64,000 nucleotides of DNA, from the NCBI RefSeq assembly GCF_020297485.1, contig NZ_JAIWZC010000001.1, forward strand, positions 4,030,001 to 4,094,000, given 5' to 3'. The notes under the pieces were generated by a model that saw nothing but the letters and a program-made list of their open reading frames with translations, searched no databases and had not been told where the DNA came from. Below, one piece after another: positions 42,332 through 51,954 of this stretch. The position numbers were made by a program, and so were the translations under genes. Position 1 is the first letter of the stretch; every line of letters starts with the position of its first letter. The DNA comes from Enterocloster clostridioformis. Its GTDB lineage: Bacteria > Bacillota > Clostridia > Lachnospirales > Lachnospiraceae.

Positions 42332-43441
42332 ATGAAGTACGAATCAGAAACAGGTGAGTCCATGGAAAAGCCGGGTAAGAAACTGAAGAAATTATTAATT
42401 ATAACAGGAACCACGGGAGCGGTGTATGCAGGATTTAAATATCTGCTGCCCCTCGTGGCTCCTTTTTTCGTGGGTTATATCCTGGCCCTTGTGCTGCGGC
42501 CGTCGGCCAGGTTCCTGTCCTACCGGATGAGGATTACGGTGAGGGGAAAACGGCATCATATGCCCATCGGCGTCATCGGCGGCGTGGAATTCCTGGCGGT
42601 TCTGTCCGTCCTGGGAGTGGTGCTCTACAGGGGCGCCCTAAAGCTGTGCTCAGAGGGGAAACTGCTTATGGTGCAGCTTCCGGTATGGCTGGAACAGTTT
42701 GATCTGTGGCTCACAGGAAACTGCCACAGGGTGGAGCATGCCATGGGGCTGAGGCCGGGATGTGTGGCCGACATGGCCGGGGATATGCTATATCACATGG
42801 TAGATACATGCAAAACAGCTGCCATGCCCTTTCTCATGGCCAATTCCATGTCCGTGCTCAGCTGTCTGGCAAAAGCAGCCATCGTAAGCCTGGTGGTGTT
42901 TTTGGCAGCTATATTAAGCCTGCAGGAAATGGAGGACCTGCGGGACCGCCGGGACCAGTCCGTCTTCCGCAAGGAATTTAATATGATAGGAAACCGCCTG
43001 GTGCAGACAGGAAAGGCCTGGTTCAGAAGCCAGGGAATCATTCTCTTTATTACAACAGGGCTGTGTATCGGGGGAATGTTCCTGATCCGCAATCCGTATT
43101 ACATCATGGCAGGCATTGGAATCGGTATACTGGATGCTCTCCCTATATTTGGAACCGGCACGGTGCTGATACCCTGGGCTGTCCTTCGGCTGGCTGTTGG
43201 GGACTGGAAGCATGCGCTGGCACTTACCGCCCTTTATCTGGTGTGCTATTTTGTGCGTCAGATCCTGGAAGTGCGGATGATGGGCGGACAGGTGGGGCTG
43301 TCTCCCCTTGAGACGCTGGCGTCCGTGTATGTGGGATTGGAATTGTTCGGATTTTTTGGTTTCATACTGGGACCGCTGGGATTGCTGCTGACAGAGGATA
43401 TGGTGGAGGCGTGGACGAAGGAGGTGGAAAGGGAGACATAG
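42332..43441 (+). CDS. AI-2E/YtvI-family membrane protein
   Basis: About 369 residues; possible starts at 42320, 42332 (GAGGG five bases upstream, chosen) and 42362 (AGGTGAG). Hydrophobic segments near residues 25-60, 85-105, 195-215, 235-330 and 335-360; LVAPFFVGYILALVLRPSARFL and GLELFGFFGFILGPLGLLL are typical of the AI-2 exporter/YtvI superfamily, in spore formers often sporulation membrane proteins. Substrate unknown. Confidence 0.78.
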   Translation: MKYESETGESMEKPGKKLKKLLIITGTTGAVYAGFKYLLPLVAPFFVGYILALVLRPSARFLSYRMRITVRGKRHHMPIGVIGGVEFLAVLSVLGVVLYRGALKLCSEGKLLMVQLPVWLEQFDLWLTGNCHRVEHAMGLRPGCVADMAGDMLYHMVDTCKTAAMPFLMANSMSVLSCLAKAAIVSLVVFLAAILSLQEMEDLRDRRDQSVFRKEFNMIGNRLVQTGKAWFRSQGIILFITTGLCIGGMFLIRNPYYIMAGIGIGILDALPIFGTGTVLIPWAVLRLAVGDWKHALALTALYLVCYFVRQILEVRMMGGQVGLSPLETLASVYVGLELFGFFGFILGPLGLLLTEDMVEAWTKEVERET

Positions 43442-43475
43442 AAAGAGAGACATAGAAAGAGAGACATAGAAAGAG
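43434..43475 (+). repeat. Triplicated 14-bp tandem repeat at the 3' end of the ytvI-like gene
   Basis: AGACATAGAAAGAG occurs three times head to tail, the first copy containing the gene's stop codon. Slippage product; alters no coding sequence. Confidence 0.9.
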
Positions 43476-43599
43476 GGGGACTGTCTGAGCGGTTAGGGTT
43501 TGTCTGCCGCAGAATCTTCATATGGCGATTCTGTGGTTGACAAAGTCCCAAAACTGACGTAAAATCATTCTTACATAAAGAAATGACCAATTCATAGAT

Positions 43600-43880
43600 A
43601 TGACATGGAAAGGGAACAGTAAGCGTGATTGCACGTCACAGAGAGAGGACCGCAGGTGAGAGGTCCTTACGGTTGGCAGATGCTGAACCCGCCCTGGAGT
43701 CCTGTATGATGAATGCAGCGTATGTCCGGCGTTAACGGATGATGAGAGAACCATGAGGGCGCGCAGATGGCGGGAATGAATTTTCAGACACGTTTTAAGC
43801 CCGATGGTTAATAAGGGTGGTACCGCCGAGTCATTCGGTCCCTTGTGCACGCGGCACAGGGGATTGGGTGGCTCTTTTTA
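43600..43880 (+). promoter_or_regulatory. T-box leader of proS
   Basis: The T-box core AAGGGTGGTACCGCC is at 43813-43827. It is followed by a terminator whose stem runs GAG...GGCTC (43828-43874) and ends TTTTTATTT. Upstream lies a Stem I region; a CCC at 43688-43690 within GCTGAACCCG is a candidate proline specifier. Uncharged tRNA-Pro would pair with the T-box bulge and prevent termination. Confidence 0.92.
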
Positions 43881-43935
43881 TTTCATAATGTAAGATATGC
43901 AAGGGTCAATGTAAATAACGAAAAGGAGAAAAATC

Positions 43936-45375
43936 ATGGCAGACAACAAGAAAATGGTAGAGGCCATCACATCCATGGATGAGGATTTCGCCCAGTGGTA
44001 TACGGATGTGGTAAAGAAGGCGGAGCTGTGCGATTATGCCAGCGTCAAGGGATGCATGGTGATTAAGCCGGCCGGCTATGCAATCTGGGAGAACATCCAG
44101 AAGGAAATGGACAGAAGGTTTAAGGAGACAGGGGTGCAGAACGTATACATGCCTATCTTCATACCGGAGAGCCTGTTAGAGAAGGAAAAGGACCATGTGG
44201 AAGGATTTGCGCCTGAGGTGGCATGGGTAACTCATGGAGGACTGGAGGAACTTCAGGAGCGCATGTGCGTAAGGCCTACCTCTGAGACTCTGTTCTGTGA
44301 TTTTTACGCAAAGGACATCCACTCCTACCGCGACCTTCCCAGAGTCTATAACCAGTGGTGTTCCGTTGTGCGATGGGAAAAGACCACACGTCCGTTCTTG
44401 CGCTCCAGGGAGTTTTTGTGGCAGGAAGGCCATACGGCCCATGCGTCAGCCGAGGAGGCCGAGGCCAGAACAATTCAGATGCTGAACCTGTATGCGGACT
44501 TCTGTGAGGAAGTGCTGGCCATTCCTGTCATTAAGGGTCAGAAAACCGATAAGGAGAAGTTTGCCGGAGCAGAGGCAACCTACACCATAGAATCTCTGAT
44601 GCATGATGGAAAAGCCCTGCAGTCAGGTACCAGCCATAACTTCGGTGACGGATTTGCAAAGGCATTTAACATCCAGTTTACGGACAAGGATAATACATTA
44701 AAGTATGTACACCAGACATCCTGGGGCGTGAGCACCCGTATCATCGGCGCCATCATCATGGTGCACGGCGATGACAACGGTCTGGTGCTTCCTCCGAGAA
44801 TCGCTCCGGTCCAGATTATGGTGGTACCGGTACAGCAGCAGAAGGAAGGCGTGCTGGATAAGGCATATGAGCTGAAGGAGCGCCTTACAAAGGCAGGATT
44901 CGCCGTAAAGGTGGATGATACGGACAAGAGCCCGGGCTGGAAGTTCGCTGACTGTGAGATGCGCGGCGTGCCTCTTCGTGTGGAGATTGGGCCAAAGGAT
45001 ATAGAGAAGAACCAGGCAGTGCTGGTGCGCAGAGACAACCATGAGAAGAGCTTCGTATCCCTGGATGAACTGGAGTCAAGAGCAGGTGAAATGCTGGATA
45101 CCATCCATGACGCCATGCTGGAGAAGGCAAGGAAGCACAGGGATGCCCACACCTATACAGCGGCCGGTTGGGATGAATTTGTGGATACCGTCAACAATAA
45201 GCCGGGCTTTGTAAAAGCCATGTGGTGCGGCTGCCTGGAGTGTGAGGAGAAAATCAAGGAGGTGGCCGGAGCCACATCCAGATGCATACCCTTTGAGCAG
45301 GAGAACCTGTCCGATAAATGCGTTTGCTGCGGGAAGCCGGCGAAGAAGATGGTTTATTGGGGCAAGGCGTACTAA
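43936..45375 (+). CDS. proS: Prolyl-tRNA synthetase, short (archaeal/eukaryotic-like) type
   Basis: 479 residues, ATG behind AAAAGGAG. Class II motifs: [40 protein letters not shown] and [28 protein letters not shown]; no bacterial-type editing insertion, as in type-3 ProRS. The C-terminus has [11 protein letters not shown] ... [18 protein letters not shown], a four-Cys zinc-like site with the usual tyrosine end. Charges tRNA-Pro; controlled by the T-box upstream. Confidence 0.97.
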   Translation: MADNKKMVEAITSMDEDFAQWYTDVVKKAELCDYASVKGCMVIKPAGYAIWENIQKEMDRRFKETGVQNVYMPIFIPESLLEKEKDHVEGFAPEVAWVTHGGLEELQERMCVRPTSETLFCDFYAKDIHSYRDLPRVYNQWCSVVRWEKTTRPFLRSREFLWQEGHTAHASAEEAEARTIQMLNLYADFCEEVLAIPVIKGQKTDKEKFAGAEATYTIESLMHDGKALQSGTSHNFGDGFAKAFNIQFTDKDNTLKYVHQTSWGVSTRIIGAIIMVHGDDNGLVLPPRIAPVQIMVVPVQQQKEGVLDKAYELKERLTKAGFAVKVDDTDKSPGWKFADCEMRGVPLRVEIGPKDIEKNQAVLVRRDNHEKSFVSLDELESRAGEMLDTIHDAMLEKARKHRDAHTYTAAGWDEFVDTVNNKPGFVKAMWCGCLECEEKIKEVAGATSRCIPFEQENLSDKCVCCGKPAKKMVYWGKAY

Positions 45376-45389
45376 AGAAGTAAATAGAT

Positions 45390-45426
45390 ATGGCAGATGC
45401 GGGAGTGGACCTGCATCTGCCATTTT
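45390..45426 (+). terminator. Intrinsic terminator after proS
   Basis: ATGGCAGATGC / GCATCTGCCAT, perfect 11-bp stem, followed by TTTTCC. Confidence 0.88.
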
Positions 45427-45556
45427 CCATACCCGCTGAATATGTTGTTATAATATGTAGTTAAAATATTTCTGGAAAAGGACAGGAAAAGCTGATAGAA
45501 TAAGACCGTGGCAGTGTTAATCATAAAATGAATATAGTATGAGGAAGCAGACAGAC

Positions 45557-46855
45557 ATGGAAATCAGAATACCCGTTCCCGCAGAGGAGATTATTAATAA
45601 ACTGAATGAACACGGATATGAGGCATACGTGGTAGGCGGATGCGTCAGGGATATGCTTTTGGGCAGGGAGCCGGGGGACTGGGATATCACCACCAGCGCC
45701 CTGCCGGGGCAGGTAAAGGAGGTGTTCCGGCGTACTGTGGATACCGGCATACAGCACGGCACAGTGACCGTGATGATGGGGAAGGAGGGGTATGAGGTAA
45801 CAACTTACCGTATTGACGGAGAGTACTCGGACGGACGCCATCCCAACAGTGTGGAGTTCACTCCGGATTTGGTGGAGGATTTAAAACGCCGGGACTTTAC
45901 CATCAATGCCATGGCCTATAACAGCCATACGGGATTTGTAGATAAATTCGGAGGTGTGGAGGATTTGGAGAAGGGAATCATCCGGTGCGTGGGGGAGCCC
46001 ATGGACCGCTTTACAGAGGATGCCCTCAGAATCCTGCGGGCCATCCGTTTTTCGGCCCAGCTGGGCTTCTCCATAGAAGAACGCACCTATGAGGCCATCA
46101 GGACAATTGCGCCTAACATGGTCCATGTGAGTAAGGAACGGATTCAGGTGGAGCTGACCAAGCTTCTGCTGAGTTCCCATCCGGATTATATCCTGCGGGT
46201 GTATGAGACCGGAATCAGTCCCTATGTGTCAGAGAAATTTCACGGGGCTTATGCCGGGGAGTCAGGGAATTGGGCTGTGCCGTCCATTCCCGCCGGAATT
46301 CCGGCAGTAAAGCATATGCGCTGGGCTGCTTTTTTGAGGAATTGCAGTGCTTCCCAGGCAGCGGATATACTGAAGGATTTAAAGCTGGACAATGACACCA
46401 TCTACAGGGTAAGAATTCTGGTGGAGTGGCAGGGAAAGAAGGTGGGATTTCAGGACGGTATGGAAGATGGCATGAGGGATGTCATAAAGGATGGCAGGGA
46501 GCCGTCCAGGGCATCCATCCGCCGTGCCATGAGCCAGATGGAGCCGGAGCTGTTTGATGATTTGCTCACACTTAAGATGTGCCTTTCTGAGGCGGCGTCC
46601 AATGACGGGGAATTGCGGTGGCTGCGCCAAGTCAGAGATTTGACAGAGGAAATTCGCAGGAACGGAGATTGCATCAGCCTGAAGACCCTGGCTGTCTCGG
46701 GTCATGACATTATGGGTGCAGGGGTGAAGCCTGGCAGGGAAGTGGGCAGCACGCTGGCCCGGCTTCTGGATATGGTATTGGAGGAACCTCAGAGGAATAC
46801 GAAAGAGTACCTGCTTGCCCATCTGGAACAGAAGAAGGGGCAGGCAGGTATCTGA
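45557..46855 (+). CDS. cca: CCA tRNA nucleotidyltransferase
   Basis: 432 residues from the ATG at 45557 (8 bases after AGGAAG; an ATG six codons earlier lacks a site). Class II nucleotidyltransferase head: YVVGGCVRDMLLGREPGDWDITTSA (metal-binding D-x-D), RRDFTINAMAYN, RFTEDALRILRAIRFSAQLG; long helical tail with HDIMGAGVKPGREVG. Adds or repairs the CCA end of tRNAs. Confidence 0.95.
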   Translation: MEIRIPVPAEEIINKLNEHGYEAYVVGGCVRDMLLGREPGDWDITTSALPGQVKEVFRRTVDTGIQHGTVTVMMGKEGYEVTTYRIDGEYSDGRHPNSVEFTPDLVEDLKRRDFTINAMAYNSHTGFVDKFGGVEDLEKGIIRCVGEPMDRFTEDALRILRAIRFSAQLGFSIEERTYEAIRTIAPNMVHVSKERIQVELTKLLLSSHPDYILRVYETGISPYVSEKFHGAYAGESGNWAVPSIPAGIPAVKHMRWAAFLRNCSASQAADILKDLKLDNDTIYRVRILVEWQGKKVGFQDGMEDGMRDVIKDGREPSRASIRRAMSQMEPELFDDLLTLKMCLSEAASNDGELRWLRQVRDLTEEIRRNGDCISLKTLAVSGHDIMGAGVKPGREVGSTLARLLDMVLEEPQRNTKEYLLAHLEQKKGQAGI

Positions 46856-46869
46856 CACATATGGAAATT

Positions 46870-47436
46870 TGGTGTGACCGGCCGCGGCTGTCAGGAGTTC
46901 GTTTACATTACTGCTGTTAAGGCCGCTGCCTATGAGTATGGGAAGCGAAGTGGATTTTTTGCATTTTGATATGTTTTCCACGGATGGTGGGGTACCCGTA
47001 TCAAATCCTGTGACAATGACTGCGTCACCATCCTGGGATTCGATATCCATGGCCTGTTCCGCTACGCTCCGGTCGTGGATGATGTAATGACTTCCGTGTT
47101 TGACGTTCACATCACACAGGGCCAGAATCTGGTCAGCCTTTAGCCGGCTCCTCATGCGGGACACATTGGCGCCCATGGCATTGATGAAGCCGGATTGGGA
47201 TACAAATGCATTACACCATTCGAATACACGTATCCAGCTTGCTCCGGCTGCTACCGCGCAGGCCATTGCACAGTCGGCGCCATTCATGTGGCATTCGGCT
47301 CCAACCGGAATGGAGACTTTATTGCGGACCGCATGGATTCCAACTGCCAGGGCAGCGGCGGTTTCATATCCGATATTCTCACTGCGCAGATAGGGGATAT
47401 CCCATATATTTTCCACCTGGACACCGTCCACACCAG
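46870..47436 (-). pseudogene. BtpA/SgcQ-family remnant
   Basis: About 185 residues of a TIM-barrel BtpA-like protein: DGVQVENIWDIPYL, IPVGAECHMNGADCAMACAV, ADQILALCDVNVKHGSHY, GDAVIVTGFDTGTPPSVENI, LPILIGSGLNSSNVNELL. Both ends are missing: it starts abruptly after the ABC-ATPase fragment and ends just beyond cca. No start codon or ribosome site of its own. Confidence 0.82.
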
Positions 47437-47596
47437 CCTGATCTTCCAGAAGATTGATGCACCGAAGCAATGTGGATTTTCCTGAGCCGGAGGAACCTAT
47501 GATAGCCATGGTCTTGTGCGATTCGATTTCCAGACTGATGTCATTCAGCACATGATTATCTCCAAAATATTTGTTTAAATGTTTTATCTGCAGCAT
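47437..47596 (-). pseudogene. Amino-acid ABC transporter ATPase, N-terminal remnant
   Basis: ATG at 47596 behind GGGAGGTGCC gives MLQIKHLNKYFGDNHVLNDI and the Walker A GSSGSGKSTLLRCINLLE of a GlnQ/HisP-type ATPase. After about 53 codons it passes in frame into the BtpA remnant, so signature and Walker B are lost. The third gene of the broken transporter operon. Confidence 0.85.
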
Positions 47597-47607
47597 ATGG
47601 CACCTCC

Positions 47608-48311
47608 CTAGACCTGTGTATCTGTAATTTCTTTGATTTTTTTTCTTATCCGTAGGAGTCAGCATGAGTTTATTTTCTATCCGGTTCTGCACATAATTCA
47701 GGACCGTACAAAATATAAGGTAAATAAATCCGACCTCAATGTACATGAGAAGAGGTTCATAATTCCTGGCAGTTATTCTCTGGGTAGTCAGGAACATCTA
47801 GGGAATGGTTATGTTGGCCGCGAGAGATGTATCCTTAACAAGGGCAATAAAGCTGTGAAAGAGAGGCGGTACGGATATCTTAAACGCCTGGGGAAGTATG
47901 ATTCTTAAAAACTGCTGGGGATAGCTCATTCCCAGTGACATGGCCGCCTACCACTGGCCTTTGGGTATGGACAGGATGGCGGCCCTGATTATTTCTGAAC
48001 TGTAAGCACCGATGCTTAAGGTAAAAACCAATATTCCTGAAGGCATTGGATTAATGACAACGCCTACTTTGGGAAGTCCGAAAAATAAAAGGAACAACTG
48101 CACAAGCAGAGGAGTGCCGCGTATAACCCAGACATATAACTCACAGATTTTGTTTAAAGCCGGCACTTTGGATATGTGGATAATGGCTACGAAGACCGCT
48201 AACGTTGTTCCAAGGGCGAATGAAATCAATGTCAGAGGTATCGTAAAAGAGATTCCCGCTTTTAAAATAGGCCAAAATGATGAGGTTAATATTTCGATTG
48301 AACGTGCATCC
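47608..48311 (-). pseudogene. Amino-acid ABC transporter permease, multiply disrupted
   Basis: HisM/GlnP-type permease: GTTLAVFVAIIHISKVPALN, YVWVIRGTPLLVQLFLLF, GAYSSEIIRAAILSIPKGQW. Lesions on one reading line: TAG replacing the E of IPKGQWEAA, a second TAG before MFLTTQR (expected IPEMF), a one-base slip in an A run near the C-terminus, and an IS256 insertion after codon 3. The native start (ATG 50361, behind AGGAGGG) is on the far side of the IS. Confidence 0.88.
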
Positions 48312-48364
48312 GAGAGTATGAAAAAAAGTCTGTAAATTGAGATCTTCTATGATAAGTTAATGAG

Positions 48365-48397
48365 AAAGGTAGGTGGATGTCGTGACCACCTACCTTT
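48365..48397. terminator. Hairpin near the end of IS256 copy B
   Basis: AAAGGTAGGTGG / CCACCTACCTTT, perfect 12-bp stem; equivalent of the hairpin at 21220-21250 in copy A. Confidence 0.7.
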
Positions 48398-48491
48398 ACT
48401 ATACGGATGCTTTTGGATTCTGTCAAGATGTATTGGAAAATCCCATCAAATTATGGTACACTTCTTACAGGAAAACATCAGGAGGTGTGCC

Positions 48492-48767
48492 ATGAAGCTA
48501 AAAACAGACGATCCCTTTGTACCTGAAGATATCAGGGCAAAGATCAATGGACTGCAGTCCCTGCTGGATCATGCAGCCGACTTATACAGTGATATCTATA
48601 GCTGGTATGACAGTGAACTGAAATCCTATGACCCGAAAGCCACCGCAGACGATGAACTGTTTGACCCTGGCACAGGGACTGTTGTGGAGGGGATCGATTA
48701 CCTGTCTATCATGGAATCCCTGTCAGAGCTGCAGACAGCCAACGAATGTAAAATGCAGAGGGATTAA
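48492..48767 (+). CDS. 91-residue acidic passenger protein of the IS256 element, copy B
   Basis: ATG at 48492 behind AGGAGG. MKLKTDDPFVPEDIRAKING, a helical middle and DDELFDPGTGTVVEGIDYL as in copy A; about 18 of 91 residues differ. Convergent with the RHH gene, stops overlapping by 4 bases. Conservation of the frame and of DELFDPGTGTVVEG between copies supports a real protein; no known family. Confidence 0.72.
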   Translation: MKLKTDDPFVPEDIRAKINGLQSLLDHAADLYSDIYSWYDSELKSYDPKATADDELFDPGTGTVVEGIDYLSIMESLSELQTANECKMQRD

Positions 48768-48976
48768 CCTTGTGTCCCATCGGCCTGGCCTCTGGCGATG
48801 TCTTCCCGTATCAGGGTCTTGATGGCCCCTTGGACGGAAGTGTCCCTGCCATATTTGTGCTGTCTGACCCAGGCCAGGATATCTGCATCTGTCTTCATAT
48901 TCAGTTTTAACTTCACCTGTACAGTATTATAGCTGTCGTACCTGTCCTGAGCATCGTATTTTGAAAATCCATACAT
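48764..48976 (-). CDS. Ribbon-helix-helix-like passenger protein of the IS256 element, copy B
   Basis: 70 residues, MYGFSKYDAQDRYDSYNTVQ; ribosome site AAAGGAGC. Same layout as copy A: VQVKLKLNMKTDADILAWV strand/helix, then TSVQGAIKTLIREDIA. Follows the transposase gene by 45 bases. Confidence 0.78.
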   Translation of the reverse strand: MYGFSKYDAQDRYDSYNTVQVKLKLNMKTDADILAWVRQHKYGRDTSVQGAIKTLIREDIARGQADGTQG

Positions 48977-49021
48977 GGAAAGCTCCTTTCCGGATAGGTG
49001 TACACCTATGCCTGTGCGCTC

Positions 49022-50266
49022 TTATTCCGGCAGTCTGCCTTCGTACATAATGGACAGTTCCCCATAGACCTGCCCCCAGTTGCGGATGGGCATGGTCCAC
49101 TTCTTCGTCGCCTCGAACGTGGCCAGGTACAGAGCCTTTAAGAGCGCCGTGCTGCCCGGGAACACGCTCCGCTGGCGGTTGAGCTTCCGGTAGGTAGAGT
49201 TGAGGCTCTCGATCGCGTTGGTAGTATAGATCACCTTCCTGACCTCCATGGAAAACTTGAAGATGGGGGATACCACATCCCAGTTGTCATGCCAGCGTTT
49301 CATTGAGTTGGGGTACTTTGGCGTCCACTTTTCCGTCACCTTCTCCAGCGCCTCCAGCGCCTTTTCCTCGTTTGCGGCATGGTAGATGGTTTTCAGGTCC
49401 GTGGCAAATGCTTTCCGGTCCTTGTCGGAGACGTATTTCAGCGTGTTCCGTACCATATGTACGATGCAGCGCTGCTGCTCCGTCTTCGGGAATGCCGCCG
49501 TTATGGCTTCCTTAATGCCCGTGAGCCCGTCCGAGCAGAGAATGAGGATATCCTTCACACCGCGGTTCTTCAACTCGTTCAGAACGCAGAGCCAGTACTT
49601 GGAGCTTTCATTCTCCCCGATCTGTATGCTCAGGACTTCCTTTTTACCTTCCAGCGTAAGGCCGAGGATGACATAGGCGGCAAGCTTGCGGATTACCCCG
49701 TCCTCCCGCACGGAATAATGGATTGCGTCGATGTAGACCACGGGATAGACTTCCTCCAGCGGGCGGTTCTGCCAGTCTTCAATCTGCGGCAGTATCTTGT
49801 CCGTCACGTCCGAGATGAACCCTTCCGAAGCCTCAAAACCATAAATGTCCATCAAGGTATCCGAGATTTGGCGGGTTGTCATGCCTTTTGCATACATGGA
49901 TATGATCTTCTGGTCAATGCCGGAAATGTCCTTCTGGCGCTTTCTTACCACCTGGGGTTCAAACGTGGACTTCCTGTCCTGGGGCACCTGGATGTCCATG
50001 CTCCCGAAGCTGCTGTTGATCCGCTTGGGCTTGTAGCCATTGCGGTAATCATCCGAATCCGACCGTTCTGACCTCCCATAGCCGAGATGCTCATCCATCT
50101 CCGCTTCCATCATCTCCTTCAGGGTGCTCCCCAGCAGGTCTTTGAGGGCTTCCTGGATATCCTCCGCAGTCTGGATGTCATACTCTTCCAGGAGCTGATG
50201 GACGATGTTCCTTTTCCCCTCCGTCATGACTACTTTGTGTACGGGCTGTTTTTCTCTTCTTGCCAT
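49022..50266 (-). CDS. IS256-family transposase, copy B
   Basis: 414 residues from ATG 50266 behind AAGGAGG. Uninterrupted; VVYIDAIHYSVRED, LILCSDGLTGIKEAI and TTNAIESLNSTYR supply the DDE residues. About 97% identical to copy A (11 differences seen). Confidence 0.96.
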   Translation of the reverse strand: MARREKQPVHKVVMTEGKRNIVHQLLEEYDIQTAEDIQEALKDLLGSTLKEMMEAEMDEHLGYGRSERSDSDDYRNGYKPKRINSSFGSMDIQVPQDRKSTFEPQVVRKRQKDISGIDQKIISMYAKGMTTRQISDTLMDIYGFEASEGFISDVTDKILPQIEDWQNRPLEEVYPVVYIDAIHYSVREDGVIRKLAAYVILGLTLEGKKEVLSIQIGENESSKYWLCVLNELKNRGVKDILILCSDGLTGIKEAITAAFPKTEQQRCIVHMVRNTLKYVSDKDRKAFATDLKTIYHAANEEKALEALEKVTEKWTPKYPNSMKRWHDNWDVVSPIFKFSMEVRKVIYTTNAIESLNSTYRKLNRQRSVFPGSTALLKALYLATFEATKKWTMPIRNWGQVYGELSIMYEGRLPE

Positions 50267-50382
50267 AATAATAGGCCTCCTTATGATAATAGATTTTATC
50301 ATAGAAGACCTAATGCTTAATAGCTATTTACAGAAAAACTTTCATACTCTCGTGCATCCATTTCATTCACCCTCCTGATATG

Positions 50383-50470
50383 TTACTGCTGGATTTCTTC
50401 CAAGGTAAGTTCTTTGGAGAAATCCTTACCTAAATATTTGTTGGAAAGTTCAGTAAGTGTTCCGTCTAAA
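50383..50470 (-). pseudogene. Amino-acid ABC transporter solute-binding protein, C-terminal stub
   Basis: The last 26 or so codons, DGTLTELSNKYLGKDFSKEL then TLEEIQQ and TAA at 50385-50383, are the typical end of a family-3 amino-acid binding protein. The permease start (ATG 50361) follows 21 bases later behind AGGAGGG. Everything upstream has been replaced by the IS4-like element. Confidence 0.78.
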
Positions 50471-50491
50471 AATATGGTTTATTTTGTTTAC

Positions 50492-51954
50492 ACGACTTTA
50501 CAACTTTTATAAATGCCAGCACTGTTGCCGAATTAACTGTTTTAAAGCTTTCATAACTACACTGGATTTTATGCTGGTTTCGATATTTCTCACGAAAGTG
50601 GCATAAAATACCTGCTGCCGGATTTGCTCACTAAGGGCAAACCGAAATTCCTGCACACTTTCTGTACGGTACTTTGAAAATGATTCTTCCTGATATGGCA
50701 GTATCTTCATGGCACAATACGAGATGTTGATCAGATTAACCAACATTTCGATTCCCTTCCGACTGCGTAACATATAGCTGCATAACGACCAGAACGTTTT
50801 CTGTTCATAATAACTCACCTCGATATTCCAGCGAAATGTGTAACACAATAATGGGATGAACTGCATACGCTCACTCCCGGTCTGGTTTAGCGGCGCCTTT
50901 TCCTGCCATGCGCAGAATATCTGCATCTGCTCTGGAATAATCGTACTGAAAAACAGGCGTCTGGAGCCGCCGGTTTTCTCTGTAGAAGTTACATAGGCGA
51001 GAACCTCCCTTTGCCCGAAGATATTGGTAAGGACCCGGCGTACACCCATGTAGTAATCCCCTATCTTTTCAGCAGAAAGAGTGAAGTCCTCTTTAATAGA
51101 AAGGCGTTCCCCATGCTTTGCGGGCCTGCCTCTTCTGCCGGTTGGCTATGGGGCAAGGTCATAAATAACAGAGTCAGCCCTGGCATTACAGATCAAATCC
51201 CGATTTGGATATTCATCAACAATACAGGCGAGATTTTTCTTGGCGTACCAGCTGTCACAAAGGATTATGACATTCTTCTGAGAAGCAAAAGAGGGCATGA
51301 CCTGAGGCACCATGGCTGCGGCAAGCTCCAGTTTCGATTGTTTTTTCTGCCACATGCGGTAACCGAGAGGGACCGCCAGATAAGCAATCCGACGGTTGCT
51401 CCATATGGGGACACAAAGCATGAGGCTGACAAAGCAATGGCCGTTCAGATAGTTGGAGCCATTGTGTGCTGCATGGTCAAAAGGTTTTGAAACATCTTCA
51501 AATTTCCTTCCAAATTTAGAAATCATGGTATCATCAATGCAGAAGAAGACCGGCTGTGACTTCAGGGAGTCAGGAATGAGTTTTAAAGCCAGGGATGCCG
51601 TTACATTCATGAATCTGGAATAGTCTGCTTTGGAGTAGGAACAGGCATAATAAAAAGCAGTCAGTGACTTTTGGGTGATGGCAGACAAAAAATGTCGGTA
51701 GAGGGAACGGATGGAATCCGCCGATTCCATGGCAAGTATGGATAAAGCCAGTAGGAATAAAGTCTCCGCGGCAGGGGAAGAAAAGGTTTTAAAATAGATG
51801 GAAAAATATTGATGAAGTCTACCAATCAGGTTCTTTTCGTTGTATAATGAGTTTGTCGTACAGGGTCACTTTCCTTTGTATATTTTGTTGGCAAACTAAT
51901 TATACACCAAAGTGTCCTGTACGATATTTTTTTCTTAAAAAGTTGTAAAGTCGT
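50492..51954 (-). mobile_element. IS4-like insertion sequence
   Basis: 1463 bp between perfect 17-bp inverted repeats ACGACTTTACAACTTTT (50492-50508 and 51938-51954). No target duplication was found, so one flank was probably lost. A further inverted repeat (CGTACAG.GTCACTTT / AAAGTGTCCTGTACG) precedes the transposase. Confidence 0.85.
50507..51847 (-). pseudogene. IS4-family transposase, one in-frame TAG
   Basis: Reading starts near LYNEKNLIGRLHQYFSIYFK (no normal start codon there) and includes FFCIDDTMISKFGRKF (D1), VIILCDSWYAKKN (D2), then a TAG after SVIYDLAP, then in the same frame PTGRRGRPAKHGERLSI and YTFRWNIEVSYYEQKTFWSL (catalytic Glu and YREK-type motif). Frame equality was checked: the two halves are a multiple of three apart. 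One nonsense codon plus a lost start make it inactive. Confidence 0.85.

Larger units (their letters stand above)
48312..50351 (-). mobile_element. IS256-family element with two accessory genes, copy B
   Basis: 2040 bp, flanked by the 8-bp duplication GTGCATCC (48304-48311, 50352-50359). Ends GAGAGTATGAAA at both sides in inverted orientation. Opposite in orientation to copy A. It sits inside the start of the permease gene. Confidence 0.93.

Noticed and set aside
46379..47797. A 472-codon minus-strand ORF.
   Set aside because: It is a run-on through permease tail, ABC-ATPase head, BtpA remnant and the antisense of cca; no single protein family covers it.
19266..50351. Two inverted IS256 copies flanking 27 kb, suggesting a composite transposon.
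   Set aside because: Each copy has its own perfect 8-bp duplication (ACTTAAAC; GTGCATCC). They are independent insertions, and the interval contains core genes such as proS and cca.
47608..51200. Three in-frame TAG codons in the permease and the IS4-like transposase, suggesting pyrrolysine or TAG recoding.
   Set aside because: TAG is an ordinary stop in intact genes here (gntR, deoC, ytvI-like). The affected genes carry other lesions, so these are nonsense mutations.
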